Assembly: GCA_947476825.1 (NCBI GenBank)
Contig: CANJRV010000002.1
Location: 1 to 64,000 of the forward strand
Source of the DNA: Bacteroidota bacterium
GTDB taxonomy: Bacteria; Bacteroidota; Bacteroidia; Chitinophagales; Chitinophagaceae
DNA length: 64,000 nucleotides
Reading direction: 5' to 3'
The notes below the pieces were generated by a model that saw only the letters and a program-made list of their open reading frames with translations, was not told the origin of the DNA and did no database searches. The first letter of the stretch is position 1. Each line of letters starts with the position of its first letter. The position numbers and the translations under genes are program-made. Of this stretch, positions 52,499 to 61,681 are shown in pieces.

Positions 52499-55195
52499 AT
52501 GAAAAAAAATCTATTCCTTCTTTGCACCTTGGTATGTATGCTTATCAGCACTTTTGTATTTGCACAAGTTCCACAAAAATTTAATTACCAAGGTATTGCA
52601 CGCGATGCGAAGGGTACTCCCCTAGTAAAGCAAAAAATGACTTTGAAATTATCTGTTTTAGCCACATCCGATGCAACATTTGCAGAATACGAAGAAATAC
52701 AAATGGTAACTACCAATGAGTTTGGATTATATACTTTGCAAATTGGCAACGGCACACCAGTATCTGGTGAAATGAAATCCGTAAAATGGGAGACTGGCAA
52801 TAAATATATTAAAGTGGCTATCGATCCAAATGGCGCTAACAATTTTGTAGAGGCTGGTACTTCCCAATTACTTTCTGTTCCGTATGCATTATATGCAGAT
52901 AAAGCTGGATCATCCACGAATGCAACGCATGGTGAAACACGCACTGGTGCAGTAAGTTCGAATGCAGCACATGTTGGAGGGGATGCAAATTATATTACGA
53001 AATTTACGGCATTAAATACGATTGGCAAATCAATACTTTACGACAATGGAAGTGCTATTGGTATAGGAACAACAAGTCCAGTTGCAGGTACTAAAATCCA
53101 TATTTATGATACGAATGCTGGGATTACAGAAATGAGAATTCAACATACGAAACCAACTCTTGGCGGTGCTTCACGCCTTTCTTTTTTCAATGACGCAAAC
53201 ACAGCCTTCACAGCTACTGCTAATTATGCGGTGATGAATAAACAAGCAACTAATAATACGGGTATAGTAGGTCCAGGTTTTGCCAATTCAAAATTATTCG
53301 GATTTAACAATAGCCAAGGTAGTCTACTTTTTTCAACGGGTGGTAATATTGGATTTGGTTATTATAATCAATCGAATTCTACAGTTACTACAAGATTATT
53401 TATTGATAGTACTTCAGGTAATGTGGGACTTGGTAATACAAGCCCAGGTGCAAAGCTAGAGGTAACAGGACAAGTTAAAATTACTGGTGGCACGCCAGGA
53501 GCTGGAAAGGTATTAACTAGTGATGCGACAGGATTAGCTTCTTGGACTGCATTAGCAAGTGGACCTACTGGTCCTGCTGGCGCAACGGGTGCAACAGGTG
53601 CGCAAGGGCCTATTGGATTAACAGGTCCTGCGGGTGCTGCAGGTGCTACTGGACCTCAAGGCGTTCAAGGTGCTGCAGGAGCTAATGGTGCACAAGGAAT
53701 ACAAGGCCCAGCTGGAGCAAATGGAGCACAAGGAGTTCAAGGCCCTGCGGGTGCTAATGGTGCTCAAGGATTACAAGGTCCAGCTGGAACACCTGGTGTG
53801 CCTGGTTCTAATGGAGCCGCAGGTGCTACAGGGGCAACAGGCCCTACAGGTGCTGCTGGAACTTCTGCTTACACTGCTGGAGCTGGTATTAGTATTGCTG
53901 GTTCTGTTATCTCTGCAACTGGCGGCGGTGGCGGAGTTAGCGGTAGTGGTACTACAAACTATCTAAGTAAATTCACAAGTGCAAGCGCAATTGGTAATAG
54001 CAGTATACAAGACAATGGAACTAACCTTGGTATTGGTGGTGCACCGAATGCCATAGAAAAATTAAACATCCCAATGTCTACTGGCACTGGTGCATTAAGC
54101 ATTGACAAAACAAATACAACTGCTGGCTCTTACGCAACTCGCTTTACGCAAACAGGCACTAATGGACAAAAAGTGTATATGAATTACAATGGTACGTTTA
54201 CAGCAGGGGCCTTCTCTGCACCAAGTCCAGCTATTGCTGTTTATACTACAGGAGCAAATCTTGGTATTTATTCCATTACATCTGGAAATGGTGCTGGAAC
54301 TGCAATGAATGGCGAAAGCACTATATGGACAGGAGGTCGTTTTCGTACAAAAGATTCAACGAATCTAGGTGCTTCTGGGCTTGTTGGTATTACTGAATCG
54401 AAAAGGAATAATGTAGGCGCCATCATAGGACTTAATACCGCTACAAATACAGACTCAACCCATGTTGGCGTGTATGGAACCTACAATGAAACCGCATATG
54501 GCGTTGGTGTCATGGGTCTTGGTGCTGGTGCATCAACTTTAACTTCTACTACAAATGATATAGGTGTTTACGGTAGTGCAGATACTTATGGAATGTTTGG
54601 GTTAAGTGATGCTGGCGTAGGCGTATATGGATATGTGAATAATACTACAACTGGTTATGGTGTGGTTTCAGATGGTAATTTCTATGCATTTGGTGATACT
54701 TACGCAACCGGTACTAAATCGGCAGTGGTACCAACTAGCCAAGGAAATAAATTAGTATATTGTAGTGAAAGCCCTGAAATTTGGTTTGAAGATTTTGGCA
54801 ATGGTACATTAGCACAAGGAGAAACAGACATTCAACTTGATCCATTATTTTTAGAAATGGTAAAAATAAATGAAGACCATCCAATGGTTGTAACCGTTAC
54901 ACCACTTGGCAATTGCAATGGTTTATATGTAGAGCCTGGTACAACTGGATTCAAAGTTAAAGAATTAAATAACGGAACCAGCAATGTGAAATTTAGTTAT
55001 AGAATAAGTGCAAAAAGAATCAATTTCGAAGACAAACGCTTCGGTGAAGATCCAATGATAGCTTTTAATAAAGCCAAAGAATTGAACGCAAAAAAAACTG
55101 GCGACCAAGCTCAAACTTTACCTGCAAACTCCAATAAAACACCCGTGAATTTTAAAGCGCTTGCTACACAAGCAGCAGCTAGTAGTAAGGAGTAG
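52499..55195 (+). CDS. Secreted protein with collagen-like Gly-X-Y segment
   Basis: Signal peptide, QVPQKFNYQGIARDAKGTPL N-domain; GPTGPAGATGATGAQGPIGLTGPAGAAG...GPTGAAG triple repeats; conserved C-terminal domain. Confidence 0.88.
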   Translation: MKKNLFLLCTLVCMLISTFVFAQVPQKFNYQGIARDAKGTPLVKQKMTLKLSVLATSDATFAEYEEIQMVTTNEFGLYTLQIGNGTPVSGEMKSVKWETGNKYIKVAIDPNGANNFVEAGTSQLLSVPYALYADKAGSSTNATHGETRTGAVSSNAAHVGGDANYITKFTALNTIGKSILYDNGSAIGIGTTSPVAGTKIHIYDTNAGITEMRIQHTKPTLGGASRLSFFNDANTAFTATANYAVMNKQATNNTGIVGPGFANSKLFGFNNSQGSLLFSTGGNIGFGYYNQSNSTVTTRLFIDSTSGNVGLGNTSPGAKLEVTGQVKITGGTPGAGKVLTSDATGLASWTALASGPTGPAGATGATGAQGPIGLTGPAGAAGATGPQGVQGAAGANGAQGIQGPAGANGAQGVQGPAGANGAQGLQGPAGTPGVPGSNGAAGATGATGPTGAAGTSAYTAGAGISIAGSVISATGGGGGVSGSGTTNYLSKFTSASAIGNSSIQDNGTNLGIGGAPNAIEKLNIPMSTGTGALSIDKTNTTAGSYATRFTQTGTNGQKVYMNYNGTFTAGAFSAPSPAIAVYTTGANLGIYSITSGNGAGTAMNGESTIWTGGRFRTKDSTNLGASGLVGITESKRNNVGAIIGLNTATNTDSTHVGVYGTYNETAYGVGVMGLGAGASTLTSTTNDIGVYGSADTYGMFGLSDAGVGVYGYVNNTTTGYGVVSDGNFYAFGDTYATGTKSAVVPTSQGNKLVYCSESPEIWFEDFGNGTLAQGETDIQLDPLFLEMVKINEDHPMVVTVTPLGNCNGLYVEPGTTGFKVKELNNGTSNVKFSYRISAKRINFEDKRFGEDPMIAFNKAKELNAKKTGDQAQTLPANSNKTPVNFKALATQAAASSKE

Positions 55196-55200
55196 TGAGT

Positions 55201-55281
55201 AATGAGTAGTGAGTAATGAGTATTTAGTAGTTAGTAGAAAGTACCTTCATGGAGATACTTTTTACTTTCTACTTTCTACTT
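55201..55281. repeat. GAGTAATGAGTAGT / AGTAGAAAGTA microrepeats with an inverted second half
   Basis: agtaatgagtagtgagtaatgagtatttagtagttagtagaaagtacc...tactttttactttctactttctactt. Confidence 0.85.
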
Positions 55282-55354
55282 AGTTGAGATGCTTCAATCA
55301 AATAATGTGGAATAACAATTACTACTTTTAATTTTTGAAAATTATCTTTACCCA

Positions 55355-55987
55355 ATGACAAATTTTATTCCTATTTTCCCTTTGAATATTGTGGTGTTTC
55401 CATTTGAGAAATTAAACCTTCATATTTTTGAACCTCGCTATAAACAACTAATAAAAGAGTGCTTTACCGAAAAAAAACTTTTTGGCATTCCAACGGTATT
55501 AAATGGAAAAGTTTCGGAATTTGGCACTACAGTTGAAATTCTATCCATAGAAAAAGAACATGCAAATGGGGATATGGATATCCGAACGGAAGGAAAACAA
55601 ATATTTAAAATTTTAGAATTCATCAAAGAATTACCCAACAAACAATACAGCGGTGCTATTGTCCATTACCCTGAAAACAACATGTACGGTGTTCATCGAA
55701 AAATGGAAAAAATAATATTGGAAGTTCGCCATTTTCATGAACTATTAGAAGTCACAAAACAATACCGCAAAGCAGACGACGAATTATGTACATACGACCT
55801 TGCACATCATGTGGGCATGTCATTGGATCAAGAATATGAATTTCTAAATCTACTTCGTGAAGACCAACGACAAGAATACTTACAGCAACATCTTAAGAAT
55901 ATTATTCCAACCATTATTGAGTTACAAAACTTAAAAGATAGAATTCAATTGAATGGTCACTTTAGAAAACTTTCTGTAGAAGAATAG
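55355..55987 (+). CDS. Lon N-terminal (substrate-binding) domain protein
   Basis: FIPIFPLNIVVFPFEKLNLHIFEPRYKQLIKEC; stand-alone ~210 aa. Confidence 0.88.
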   Translation: MTNFIPIFPLNIVVFPFEKLNLHIFEPRYKQLIKECFTEKKLFGIPTVLNGKVSEFGTTVEILSIEKEHANGDMDIRTEGKQIFKILEFIKELPNKQYSGAIVHYPENNMYGVHRKMEKIILEVRHFHELLEVTKQYRKADDELCTYDLAHHVGMSLDQEYEFLNLLREDQRQEYLQQHLKNIIPTIIELQNLKDRIQLNGHFRKLSVEE

Positions 55988-56125
55988 TAAAGTAAGGCTC
56001 TGGAAATATTCCTATTTGCTTCAAATAACTTCCTGAATAAAGTGAATATAATTTGACATTTTACAACTTCAGTTCTGTGTGCCTGAAGCCCCCTACCCTA
56101 ATAAACGAATGCACCAAGCTACACA

Positions 56126-56803
56126 CTAATAATCCCCATTTATACCAACTTCAAACAAACCAACACTATCGATACCAACAGAACCTGTATTACCTTTCAA
56201 ATACATGGTATAAAAATATCCAGGTTGAAATGTAGTCGGTGGAGACGCATAAATTAAATTGGAAGTACCAGCTTGGTTTACGATAAATTTATAAGTCCCT
56301 GAATTAAAGCTTGTATAAGGTGAATATTCTCCATTTTTCATGGAATGGAAAAATAATGTATTGGCAGTATCTAACACATCAACTCGATTCACATTATTGG
56401 ATAAATGCAAAAAGCGAACATTACAAGTTGAACCTACTGGTGTAATAAAATTTTCTTCAATGACTTTATGCAGGATATAACCAGCTGAATCATACACAAA
56501 CAAAGTATAATCTTTATTCTCCACAATGGTGATGGCTGTATCAATAAATATTGCACCGGTAATATTTCGAATTTGTAGTTTATGTTTCGTAGCAATATAA
56601 TCACGGAAAAGGCTATAGTTTAAATACTCCACATAGGTATTATAAACCGTTCCGTAATCCATATCAATATTAATGCCGCCCGATAAATACGAAGCATTAA
56701 TAACGCGCATTCTACCTATATTTTCCTTGACCTTATTGCCTTTGCAACAAAGCAAAAAAGCCAAAGAAATAAACAATAATAAAAGTGGAAGATATTTTTT
56801 CAT
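56126..56803 (-). CDS. DUF4397-like lipoprotein
   Basis: Lipobox LLCCKGN; RVINASYLSGGINIDMDYGTVYN...VRFLHLSNNVNRVDV. Confidence 0.75.
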   Translation of the reverse strand: MKKYLPLLLLFISLAFLLCCKGNKVKENIGRMRVINASYLSGGINIDMDYGTVYNTYVEYLNYSLFRDYIATKHKLQIRNITGAIFIDTAITIVENKDYTLFVYDSAGYILHKVIEENFITPVGSTCNVRFLHLSNNVNRVDVLDTANTLFFHSMKNGEYSPYTSFNSGTYKFIVNQAGTSNLIYASPPTTFQPGYFYTMYLKGNTGSVGIDSVGLFEVGINGDY

Positions 56804-56813
56804 GCAATAAAAT

Positions 56814-57443
56814 TTAAGGATTGAATCTTGGATGTTGTAATTGTTCTATAAAAAAAGGAATGATGGATGGCTTAAAAATAAGTGGAAAAAGGATACCGAA
56901 TACAGCACCCCAAAGATGTGCGTCGTGACCAATATTGTCATTTGCTCTTTTACTCATGTAAGAAGAATAAGCTACATAGCCAATTGCAAATAGGATGGCA
57001 GGAATTGGAATAAAAAAATTGAATCTTAATGTTTGCCAAGGATCAAACATAATTGCTGCAAACATGACCGCAGATACTGCGCCGCTCGCTCCTAGTGCAC
57101 AATAGTGATAATTGTCTTTATGTTTGAAATAAGTTGGGATACTAGAAAAAACTAAAGCCGAGAAATAAAAGAGCAGGTATACCATCGGGTTGCCAAAAAT
57201 TTGTCCAAATAAATACTCTAAATTTAGACCAAAGAAAAAAAGCGTTATCATATTAAATGCCAAGTGCGTATAATCTGCATGAATAAAACCATGTGTTATA
57301 AACCGCCACCACTCATTTGGATTTCGCCGAATAGCAGTTGGATAAAACATCAATTTATTTAATTGCGATACATTTTGCAAAGCAGAATAAGATACCAAAA
57401 CGGTAATGCCTATTATAATTAGCGTGATGATAGGTAATTCCAT
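56814..57443 (-). CDS. Rhomboid family intramembrane serine protease
   Basis: GFIHADYTHLAFNMITLFFFG; CALGASGAVSAVMFA (GASG catalytic Ser); GHDAHLWGAVFG (catalytic His). Confidence 0.94.
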   Translation of the reverse strand: MELPIITLIIIGITVLVSYSALQNVSQLNKLMFYPTAIRRNPNEWWRFITHGFIHADYTHLAFNMITLFFFGLNLEYLFGQIFGNPMVYLLFYFSALVFSSIPTYFKHKDNYHYCALGASGAVSAVMFAAIMFDPWQTLRFNFFIPIPAILFAIGYVAYSSYMSKRANDNIGHDAHLWGAVFGILFPLIFKPSIIPFFIEQLQHPRFNP

Positions 57444-57446
57444 TTT

Positions 57447-58640
57447 TTATTGATTAGGATATTGTGTCAATGCGATTTCTAAACAATCCATAGCCGCATG
57501 AATATCATCTGTATTTAAGACATATGCGAAACGAACTTCATTCAAACCCAAGCCTGGCGTGGAATAGAACCCAGCCGCAGGAGCCATCATCACCGTTTGA
57601 TTATTGTGTGAAAAATGTTCGAGCAACCATCTACAAAAATCTTCAGCAGAAGTGACTGGTAATTTTGCAATCGCGTAAAATGCGCCACCTGGATTAGGAC
57701 AAAGTACACCTGGCATTTTATTTAATCGGTCCACCAATACATCACGTCTTTTCAAATACTCTGCTTTTACTTCATCGAAATAATCAGCGGGCAAATCCAC
57801 TGCCGCTTCACCAGCAATTTGCGCAAAACTTGGCGGACTCAAACGAGCTTGTGCAAATTTCATTGCTGCTTGATACACCTCTTTATTTTTGGTTACAAAT
57901 GCACCAATTCGTCCACCACAAGCACTATATCTTTTTGAAATCGTATCCAATAAAACAACATGTTGCTCCATCCCTTCTAGGTTCATGGCAGAAATATGTG
58001 TATGTCCATCGTAACAAAATTCGCGATATGCTTCATCAGAAAATAAAAACAAATTATGTTGCAAACAAATATCTTTCAGCACATTCATTTCCTCTGCAGA
58101 ATACAAATATCCTGTTGGATTATTTGGATTACAAATCATGATAGCTTTGGTACGCGATGTAATATTTTTTTCAAACTCCTCAATCGGCGGCAATTTAAAT
58201 CCGTCTTCAATACTCGAAAAAATTGGTTTGATTGCAATTTGACTAGCTACTGCAAATCCATTATAGTTTGCATAAAATGGTTCTGGAATAATAATCTCAT
58301 CACCTGGATCTAGACAAGCCATCAACGCAAATTGTATGGCTTCACTTCCACCAGTAGTTACAATGATTTCTTCTGGCGTAAGTTCAATATTAAATCGACG
58401 ATAATAGTCGCAAAGTTTTTTTCGATAACTCTCAAAACCTGCGCTATGGCTATACGCTAGCACGGTCATGGTTGTATGACGAACCGCATCCATTACTGCT
58501 TGTGGTGTTACAATATCTGGTTGTCCAATATTTAAATGATATACTTTGGTTCCTCGTTTTTTAGCCGCTTCGGCAAAAGGAACTAATTTACGAATAGGTG
58601 ATGAAGGCATTTGCTCGCCTCGATGTGAGATAGATGGCAT
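57447..58640 (-). CDS. PLP-dependent class I/II aminotransferase
   Basis: VYHLNIGQPDIVTP, MICNPNNPTGYLYS, SDEAYREFCYDG, DTISKRYSACGGRIG. Confidence 0.93.
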   Translation of the reverse strand: MPSISHRGEQMPSSPIRKLVPFAEAAKKRGTKVYHLNIGQPDIVTPQAVMDAVRHTTMTVLAYSHSAGFESYRKKLCDYYRRFNIELTPEEIIVTTGGSEAIQFALMACLDPGDEIIIPEPFYANYNGFAVASQIAIKPIFSSIEDGFKLPPIEEFEKNITSRTKAIMICNPNNPTGYLYSAEEMNVLKDICLQHNLFLFSDEAYREFCYDGHTHISAMNLEGMEQHVVLLDTISKRYSACGGRIGAFVTKNKEVYQAAMKFAQARLSPPSFAQIAGEAAVDLPADYFDEVKAEYLKRRDVLVDRLNKMPGVLCPNPGGAFYAIAKLPVTSAEDFCRWLLEHFSHNNQTVMMAPAAGFYSTPGLGLNEVRFAYVLNTDDIHAAMDCLEIALTQYPNQ

Positions 58641-58707
58641 AATTAATTTTAATGCTCACAAAGTTAATTTTTTTTAGGAGACGAGGAAAACAATGATGAA
58701 TTATATT

Positions 58708-59200
58708 GTCTGAACTATGATATTGCGGCTGTGCTCAATACAAGTTTTATTGAATAGTTGGAATGCTATGATTCTTTGCTAGTTAAAGTCTTCATATTCT
58801 ACGAAACGTCTTTCGTCTCGGAGTTTTATTCTGTTGCTTTCAGTAAGCTTTTCTAAATGAATATATTGTCAGAACTATGATTTTTTTGATTAGTAGGATT
58901 ACTATGATTCTTTGCCTGTTTAAATCTTCGCCTATTATGTTCTACGAAACGTCTTTCATTTCGCAGTTTTATTCTGTTGCTTTCAGCAACCTTTTCGACA
59001 TGCTCATATTGTCTGAACTATGATTTTTTTGATTAGTAGGATTACTATGATTCTTTGCTTGATTAAGTCTTCATCTATCATGTTCTACGAAACGTCTTTC
59101 GTTTCGTAGTTTTATTCTGTTGCTTTTAGCAACCTTTTCGAAATGATTATATTGTCTGAACTATACTTCGGCTGCACTCAGTTCAGGTTTTTTTGTAATG
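58708..59200 (+). repeat. Composite tandem array, 143-bp period: phased GATT module plus B-family palindrome
   Basis: TTCTACGAAACG palindromes begin at 58797, 58940 and 59083; each is preceded by TTGTCTGAACTATGAT..CTATGATTCTTTGC, with a last partial module at ~59152. Confidence 0.93.
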
Positions 59201-59409
59201 CAGATAGTGTGCATGTTGCACTTTAAAGGCTGGGATAGTTATTTGGATTTATAAAAATGAACAGTTAGGTTTAAGAAGAATACAAAGCCTAAACTTCTGA
59301 TATGTTTTCCATGGAAAACGGTTAGTAGCGTTGAATCGTTATAAAAGCAAGTGATTGACAAGGTTCAAAGAAATTGTTATGTAATGAGAATTTTATATAA
59401 ATTTACAAT

Positions 59410-59604
59410 ATGAATACAGCAGAACTTAAACTGAATATAATTCGTCAAGTAGACACACTAAACGAAGATGTTTTGAAAGAAGTAACTGACTATATACAAA
59501 GTAAGATTAATAGTCAAAATGCTTCAGTATTTGAATCATGTTCTTCGAAACGTCTTTCGTTTCGAAGTTTTATTCTGTTGCTTTCAGCAACCTTTTCGAA
59601 ATGA
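59410..59604 (+). pseudogene. Antitoxin-like ORF with C-terminus replaced by a B-family repeat
   Basis: MNTAELKLNIIRQVDTLNEDVLKEVTDYIQSKINSQN resembles Bacteroidota antitoxin N-termini; residues from ~SSKRLSFRSF are encoded by the palindrome. Confidence 0.65.
59541..59603 (+). repeat. B-family (REP-like) palindrome, copy 7, inside ORF 59410..59604
   Basis: TTCTTCGAAACGTCTTTCGTTTCGAAGTTTTATTCTGTTGCTTTCAGCAACCTTTTCGAAATG. Confidence 0.93.
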
Positions 59605-59677
59605 TCATTAAAAATTATAGATTTTTATTTGCTAATGCAAGTGTTCTAAATTGGATGGTGCAGATTTTGCAACTCAG

Positions 59678-59941
59678 CTAGTCGTAATGTCCTTTACAAC
59701 TTATTATTTCAATATCAGCATTTACAGCAATTCTATATATTAACCTGTGTTCATCTGTAATGCGCCTGCTCCAACACCCTTTTAAATTATGTTTCAAAGG
59801 TTCGGGCTTGCCTTTGCCTTCAAAGGGTGTTCTGCTTATATCTTTCAACAATTCTGCAATACGTTTAAATGTATTTTTATTTACAATAGCCCAATTCGTA
59901 AAATCTTCAAAAGCATCTCTATGAAATATGATTTTTTTCAT
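59678..59941 (-). CDS. yoeB: Txe/YoeB family addiction module toxin
   Basis: MKKIIFHRDAFEDFTNWA...GKGKPEPLKHNLKGCWSRRITDEHRLIYRI...CKGHYD. Confidence 0.92.
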   Translation of the reverse strand: MKKIIFHRDAFEDFTNWAIVNKNTFKRIAELLKDISRTPFEGKGKPEPLKHNLKGCWSRRITDEHRLIYRIAVNADIEIISCKGHYD

Positions 59942-59948
59942 TGCTTTA

Positions 59949-60203
59949 TTATAGTTTTTCAAAAATAATTTCATCTAACTGAGCTTCGGTAAATGATATT
60001 ATGTTTGTTTTATTATTCATATCTTCTAAGCATTTTTCTAATCGTGCAAGACTAGCCTGTGGCGTTTCCGTTTGTAGCAAATTAAAATCTTCTGGTGTTG
60101 ATACAGATATTTGTAATTGGCTTCGGTGTTTAAATAATTTTTTTAGTGATGCCAAAAAATTACTATTTAATTCATCAGGTGTGACAATGAAAGTTGTTTC
60201 CAT
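59949..60203 (-). CDS. Antitoxin partner of YoeB
   Basis: 84-aa ORF immediately upstream and cotranscribed with yoeB; assigned mainly by position. Confidence 0.7.
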   Translation of the reverse strand: METTFIVTPDELNSNFLASLKKLFKHRSQLQISVSTPEDFNLLQTETPQASLARLEKCLEDMNNKTNIISFTEAQLDEIIFEKL

Positions 60204-60404
60204 ATTAAATGTATTTGAATGCGAATATAGTTATTGATTGTTTTCCTGCAGTCTTCTTCACCATTAATATTTATTAGCAAGCCTCTGTTTTGCTGACTTG
60301 GCAACCATCCAAAATACCCCAAAAATGTTCCTACAAATTTATTTGATTGTTCAAAACAAATAATTGAAACAGTTCGAGATATGCAATCTCGGATTTCTAT
60401 CTTG

Positions 60405-60467
60405 TTCTACGAAACTTTTTTAGTTTCGTAGTTTCATTCTTTTGATTTCAGCAATCTTTACGAAATG
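60405..60467 (+). repeat. B-family (REP-like) palindrome, copy 8
   Basis: TTCTACGAAACTTTTTTAGTTTCGTAGTTTCATTCTTTTGATTTCAGCAA. Confidence 0.85.
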
Positions 60468-60569
60468 CTTTTATTGTCTGAACTATGATATTTCGGCTGT
60501 GCTCAATACAAGTTATTGATTAGTAGGCTTACTATGATTCTTTGCTTGATTAAGTCTTCGTCTATCATG

Positions 60570-60632
60570 TTCTACGAAACGTCTTTCGTTTCGTAGTTTT
60601 ATTCTGTTGCTTTCAGCAAGCTTTTCGCAATG
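60570..60632 (+). repeat. B-family (REP-like) palindrome, copy 9
   Basis: TTCTACGAAACGTCTTTCGTTTCGTAGTTTTATTCTGTTGCTTTCAGCAAGCTTTTCGCAATG. Confidence 0.93.
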
Positions 60633-60808
60633 ATTATTAAAAAAAATAGAATTTTATTTGGTCGTTCTAGTTTCGAAACTGATAGACAATTGTAATCTCA
60701 AATGACTAATAAATCAGTGTTTAATTTACTAAATCGCCGTATCACTTTTAGTATGATTTCATGTTACAAGGTCCTTACAAGGATTACAAAACATTTTATT
60801 TGTCGATG

Positions 60809-60890
60809 TATTGCGGCAACGATTGTAGCGAAAATCCTTTTTGCTGGCTCTGCAGCAAAAAGATTGTAGCGAAAAGCGTGTGCGCCGCCC
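60809..60890 (+). repeat. A-family intergenic structured repeat, copy 7
   Basis: TATTGCGGCAACGATTGTAGCGAAAATCCTTTTTGCTGGCTCTGCAGCAAAAAGATTGTAGCGAAAAGCGTGTGCGCCGCCC. Confidence 0.92.
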
Positions 60891-60928
60891 AAAATATTTT
60901 TATTCAAAATGTAGAATTACCGTTCCTA

Positions 60929-61675
60929 TTACAACTTCGCAAACGGCGTTTTCACATCATGGTAAAACAAAAAAGTCCAGTGGTTTTCTTTTCCTTCTTC
61001 CGCAAATTGTTGCCTTAGTTCCATACATTTTTTACCATCAAAATCATACTTGGCAATGTAGCGAGTAATGAGTTGTTTGTATTGCGGCACCACATCTCCT
61101 CCAAAGAAAACATATTCTCCATCTGCATGAAACAACATACTAATATGAAATGGACAATGCCCGCCAACAGTTTGGTATTGTAGCATGTTGTGCAAATTTC
61201 CTTCGTCATCTAACCACTCTACTTGTGGCGAATTTTGCAACAATTCAATATCTGAAATGACATAAGATGGAGCACCATTTTGCATCGCGTATTCAAACTC
61301 TTTTTTGCTGACATAATACGTTGCATTCGGAAAAGACAAAGTTTCAATTCCCATCGCATTGACAAATGAAATGCCCCCTGCATGGTCTTTGTGTAGATGC
61401 GAAAGGATTACACTGTGTACCTGCTCGGGCTCAATACCTATGCGGCGTAGGTTATGGTGCAACTGTAATTCACCAGTCGGTAAAGTAAAACCTAAGCCAG
61501 TATCTAAGAGAATATTTTTTCCATTTATCTGTATTAAAAATGGTTGGATTTCTACCAATAATGAACCGATAGATCTTTCTTCCAATACATGATTGTCGAC
61601 ATCAAAAAGATGAAATATTTTATCATGTCCTATTGTAAAAACGCCTTCAGAAAGTGGATGAATTTTTATACCCAT
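60929..61675 (-). CDS. MBL fold metallo-hydrolase
   Basis: VILSHLHKDHAGGISF; NILLDTGLG; later metal ligands GGHCPFHISML and FFGGDVV. Confidence 0.92.
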   Translation of the reverse strand: MGIKIHPLSEGVFTIGHDKIFHLFDVDNHVLEERSIGSLLVEIQPFLIQINGKNILLDTGLGFTLPTGELQLHHNLRRIGIEPEQVHSVILSHLHKDHAGGISFVNAMGIETLSFPNATYYVSKKEFEYAMQNGAPSYVISDIELLQNSPQVEWLDDEGNLHNMLQYQTVGGHCPFHISMLFHADGEYVFFGGDVVPQYKQLITRYIAKYDFDGKKCMELRQQFAEEGKENHWTFLFYHDVKTPFAKL

Positions 61676-61681
61676 ATTTTT

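Noticed and set aside
58708-59200. Possible CRISPR array
   Set aside because: Repeats are 143 bp apart and the spacers are themselves repeated; no cas genes. It is a tandem composite repeat.
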